A stretch of 14,899 nt of DNA from Candidatus Methanolliviera sp. GoM_oil (GTDB lineage: Archaea > Halobacteriota > Methanoliparia > Methanoliparales > Methanoliparaceae): assembly GCA_902158735.1 (NCBI GenBank), contig CABGHG010000025.1, forward strand, positions 1 to 14,899, written 5' to 3'. The notes below the pieces were generated by a model. It worked only from the letters and a program-made list of their open reading frames with translations, was not told the DNA's origin and did no database searches. Both the position numbers and the translations under genes were made by a program. Below are positions 13,537-14,899 of this stretch, piece by piece (within the stretch, counting starts at the first letter, position 1; each line of letters opens with the position of its first letter).

Positions 13537-14580
13537 CTATTGATCCATCACGGCAAAGATCTTTGAGAAGAGATCTTCTATATGGATATACTCGTATTTT
13601 CCCTTTCTCGTTGTATAATCTGTCTCGCCTAAGCACAAGATCATCTTGGCCCTCTTCTTCTCATCCCAATCCATCTCGGAGATTCTTTTCCACATCTTTT
13701 CTAAAATTTCGTCCCCTCTATATCCCCCCTCTATCGTGATCCTTTCCACTACGCTCTTTATATTTTTAGGATCTTCAAAAATCGAAGATTTGCGACTACC
13801 TTTTTTAAATAGATCATCCAGATAAATGTCCAGATATGATTTAAATCCCTCGAAAGACTCTTTTATGGCTTCGGCATCTATTTCCCGCCCTTTTAACGAT
13901 GCCATCTGCAAGACTTTTATACCGATCTCTAAATTATCCGAGAGGTAGTATGTCATCGCAGTTTTACCTTCATCGACGAACTTTAGATCTTCTCTCTCTG
14001 CAATCTCAAGAAGTCTTCTCTCGATCTTCTTCTTATCCACATTCTTTAAAGATAGATTGAGACACCTCGATCTTATCGGAAGGATGATCTTTGAAGGCTG
14101 ACTCGTGGCGAAGACGAACCTGCACGTCTCTGAATATCTCTCCATCATCCTCCTTAATGCTTGCTGTGCATCGTATCTCAAAGATTCTGCGTTATCTATA
14201 AAAATTATCTTAAAATCCGCATTCAACGGTGGCATCGGAGCATATTTTTTTACTACCTCTTTAAATACAGATATAACTGTCTTCTTCTTATCGTAAAATC
14301 GCAAAAATTTCTTCTCCTTCTCTAAATAAGCCTTTCCAAGGTCAAAAAAATCAGAAGCATTGAAGATGGTCAGATTTTCCTCCAAGAAATCTCCATACAA
14401 ATCTTCAGCCATCGCGAGAACCAGTGAGGTTTTTCCACTTGCAGGTTGCCCGCTTATGAAGAGATGTGGAAGATTTCCTCTTTTTATGAGATACTTTAAC
14501 TTCTCGACGACCTCTTCGTGTCCCACGACTTCGTCCAGACTTCTGGGGCGATATTTTTCTGCCCATAGAATACTTTTCAT
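13537..14580 (-). CDS. Replication factor C small subunit 2 (RfcS2-type clamp-loader subunit)
   Basis: 347 residues. Subunit of the clamp loader that opens and places PCNA on primed DNA. Start WAEKYRPRSLDEVVGHEEVV, Walker A GQPASGKT (44-51), Walker B IIFIDNAE (125-132), FATSQPSKIILPIRSRC (157-173, with the arginine-finger SRC), then a C-terminal collar domain. Two features mark the second small-subunit type: Walker B has DNAE instead of the DEAD/DEAE of catalytic subunits, and a longer stretch (76-105) follows NASD. As I recall, haloarchaeal RfcC has the same LDNAE. It probably works with an ordinary RfcS and RfcL encoded elsewhere. Residues 262-269 come from a short repeat (separate entry). 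The ATG at 14580 has only a weak ribosome site. The second tnpB element sits about 45 bases upstream. Confidence 0.88.
   Translation of the reverse strand: MKSILWAEKYRPRSLDEVVGHEEVVEKLKYLIKRGNLPHLFISGQPASGKTSLVLAMAEDLYGDFLEENLTIFNASDFFDLGKAYLEKEKKFLRFYDKKKTVISVFKEVVKKYAPMPPLNADFKIIFIDNAESLRYDAQQALRRMMERYSETCRFVFATSQPSKIILPIRSRCLNLSLKNVDKKKIERRLLEIAEREDLKFVDEGKTAMTYYLSDNLEIGIKVLQMASLKGREIDAEAIKESFEGFKSYLDIYLDDLFKKGSRKSSIFEDPKNIKSVVERITIEGGYRGDEILEKMWKRISEMDWDEKKRAKMILCLGETDYTTRKGKYEYIHIEDLFSKIFAVMDQ
13774..13797 (-). repeat. In-frame 24-bp palindromic insertion in rfcS2
   Basis: Encodes SRKSSIFE (262-269) in the collar region. The 17 bases at 13775-13791 (TCAAAAATCGAAGATTT) are identical to 10862-10878 in tnpB, and both give KSSIFE in the same reading frame. 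The inverted repeat is slightly decayed (two bases lost from one arm). It looks like half of the 48-bp unit seen in tnpB. Confidence 0.6.
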
Positions 14581-14625
14581 CGTGCATCCAACGTTATCTT
14601 CTGCTTCCTTTTTTTCTTTATGGAT

Positions 14626-14899
14626 AATGAAAACCCCTATGCTTTAGCTTGGGGATGATAAAACTTTAAACTTTAAAGGTATGGCGTTGGTTGCGAAATC
14701 TAATGAAAGAAATCACGCCATACCAAAAACTATTTAAACCCCCAAATATATTAATCTATTGGTTGCAAATCTAATGAAGATCAAAAGAACATACAAATAT
14801 AGGATATATCCAAACCGAGAAGAAAAATCTATCCTTGAAACTTGGTTAGATATATGCAGAGTTCTCTATAACGATTGTTTAACCGAGAGAAAAGACGCT
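14626..14899 (+). mobile_element. Second IS1341-type element, left end and 5' part of tnpB (runs off the window)
   Basis: The left end begins near AATGAAAAC (14626-14634), with an imperfect terminal hairpin CCCC...GCTTTAGC...GGGG, then GATGATAAAAC as in the first element. The inner hairpin has perfect ten-base arms, 14678-14687 and 14715-14724. TATTTAAA at 14731-14738 lies 40 bases before tnpB. It is in the opposite orientation to the first element. The right end lies outside the window. Confidence 0.7.
14774..14899 (+). CDS. tnpB: TnpB, N-terminal 42 residues (partial)
   Basis: MKIKRTYKYRIYPNREEKSI at the start, then TWLDICRVLYNDCLTERKDA, closely matching residues 1-42 of the first TnpB (for example KYRIYPNRE and CRVLYNDCLTER are shared). 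This is the N-terminal wedge region; the nuclease domain is beyond the edge, so intactness cannot be judged. The start aligns with the first copy's start and its leader. It is divergent from rfcS2. Confidence 0.88.
   Translation, partial: MKIKRTYKYRIYPNREEKSILETWLDICRVLYNDCLTERKDA

Noticed and set aside
1..14899. CRISPR arrays, tRNA and rRNA genes.
   Set aside because: No regular direct-repeat array, tRNA-like cloverleaf with TTC-arm, or rRNA signature was seen on reading both strands. This was by eye, not by a covariance search.

Overview
The window looks like a moderately AT-rich euryarchaeal chromosome segment, probably from a relative of the Methanosarcinales/ANME-type methanogens rather than a haloarchaeon. 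The main evidence is an F420 biosynthesis cluster with separate CofG and CofH (bacteria usually fuse them), an archaeal clamp-loader small subunit of the RfcS2 type, archaeal TATA-type promoters with short leaders, a CARDB-domain exported protein and IS1341-type (tnpB-only) elements. Species cannot be fixed from sequence reading alone. I saw no rRNA, tRNA or CRISPR array.

Left part (1-4281, all minus strand): a tight three-gene operon encodes an EVE/PUA-like protein, a BrxD-like (DUF2791) P-loop ATPase and a compact Lhr-like DExH helicase. ATPase plus Lhr-like helicase is the BrxD-BrxHI pairing of type 2 BREX phage defence. Here it stands without PglZ, methyltransferase or BrxC in the window, and is led by a domain family that reads modified bases. 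This is the best candidate for an undescribed system. The start of a further membrane or exported protein lies downstream at the window edge.

Middle (4369-7145): cofC (minus) and cofG-cofH (plus) are divergent and may share one near-symmetric TATA-like element. They supply FO and the guanylylated phospholactate for coenzyme F420. A VTT/DedA-type membrane protein follows cofH. Next come an ECHDC3-like crotonase whose usual catalytic glutamates are missing and, convergent with it, a free-standing E2-type acyltransferase domain whose HxxxDG motif is broken. A glycerate 2-kinase lies upstream of the E2-like gene on the same strand.

Right part (10745-14899): this is mobile-element territory. One complete tnpB-only element (minus) and the 5' end of a second (plus) share left-end hairpins. 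An orphan right-end-like hairpin sits downstream of the CARDB gene. The first tnpB carries two in-frame 48-bp insertions, each made of two short perfect palindromes, and rfcS2 carries a decayed 24-bp relative of the same repeat. This resembles Rickettsia-type palindromic elements that insert into genes without breaking the frame. The gene-poor stretch 12052-12356 holds the element's left end and the CARDB promoter.
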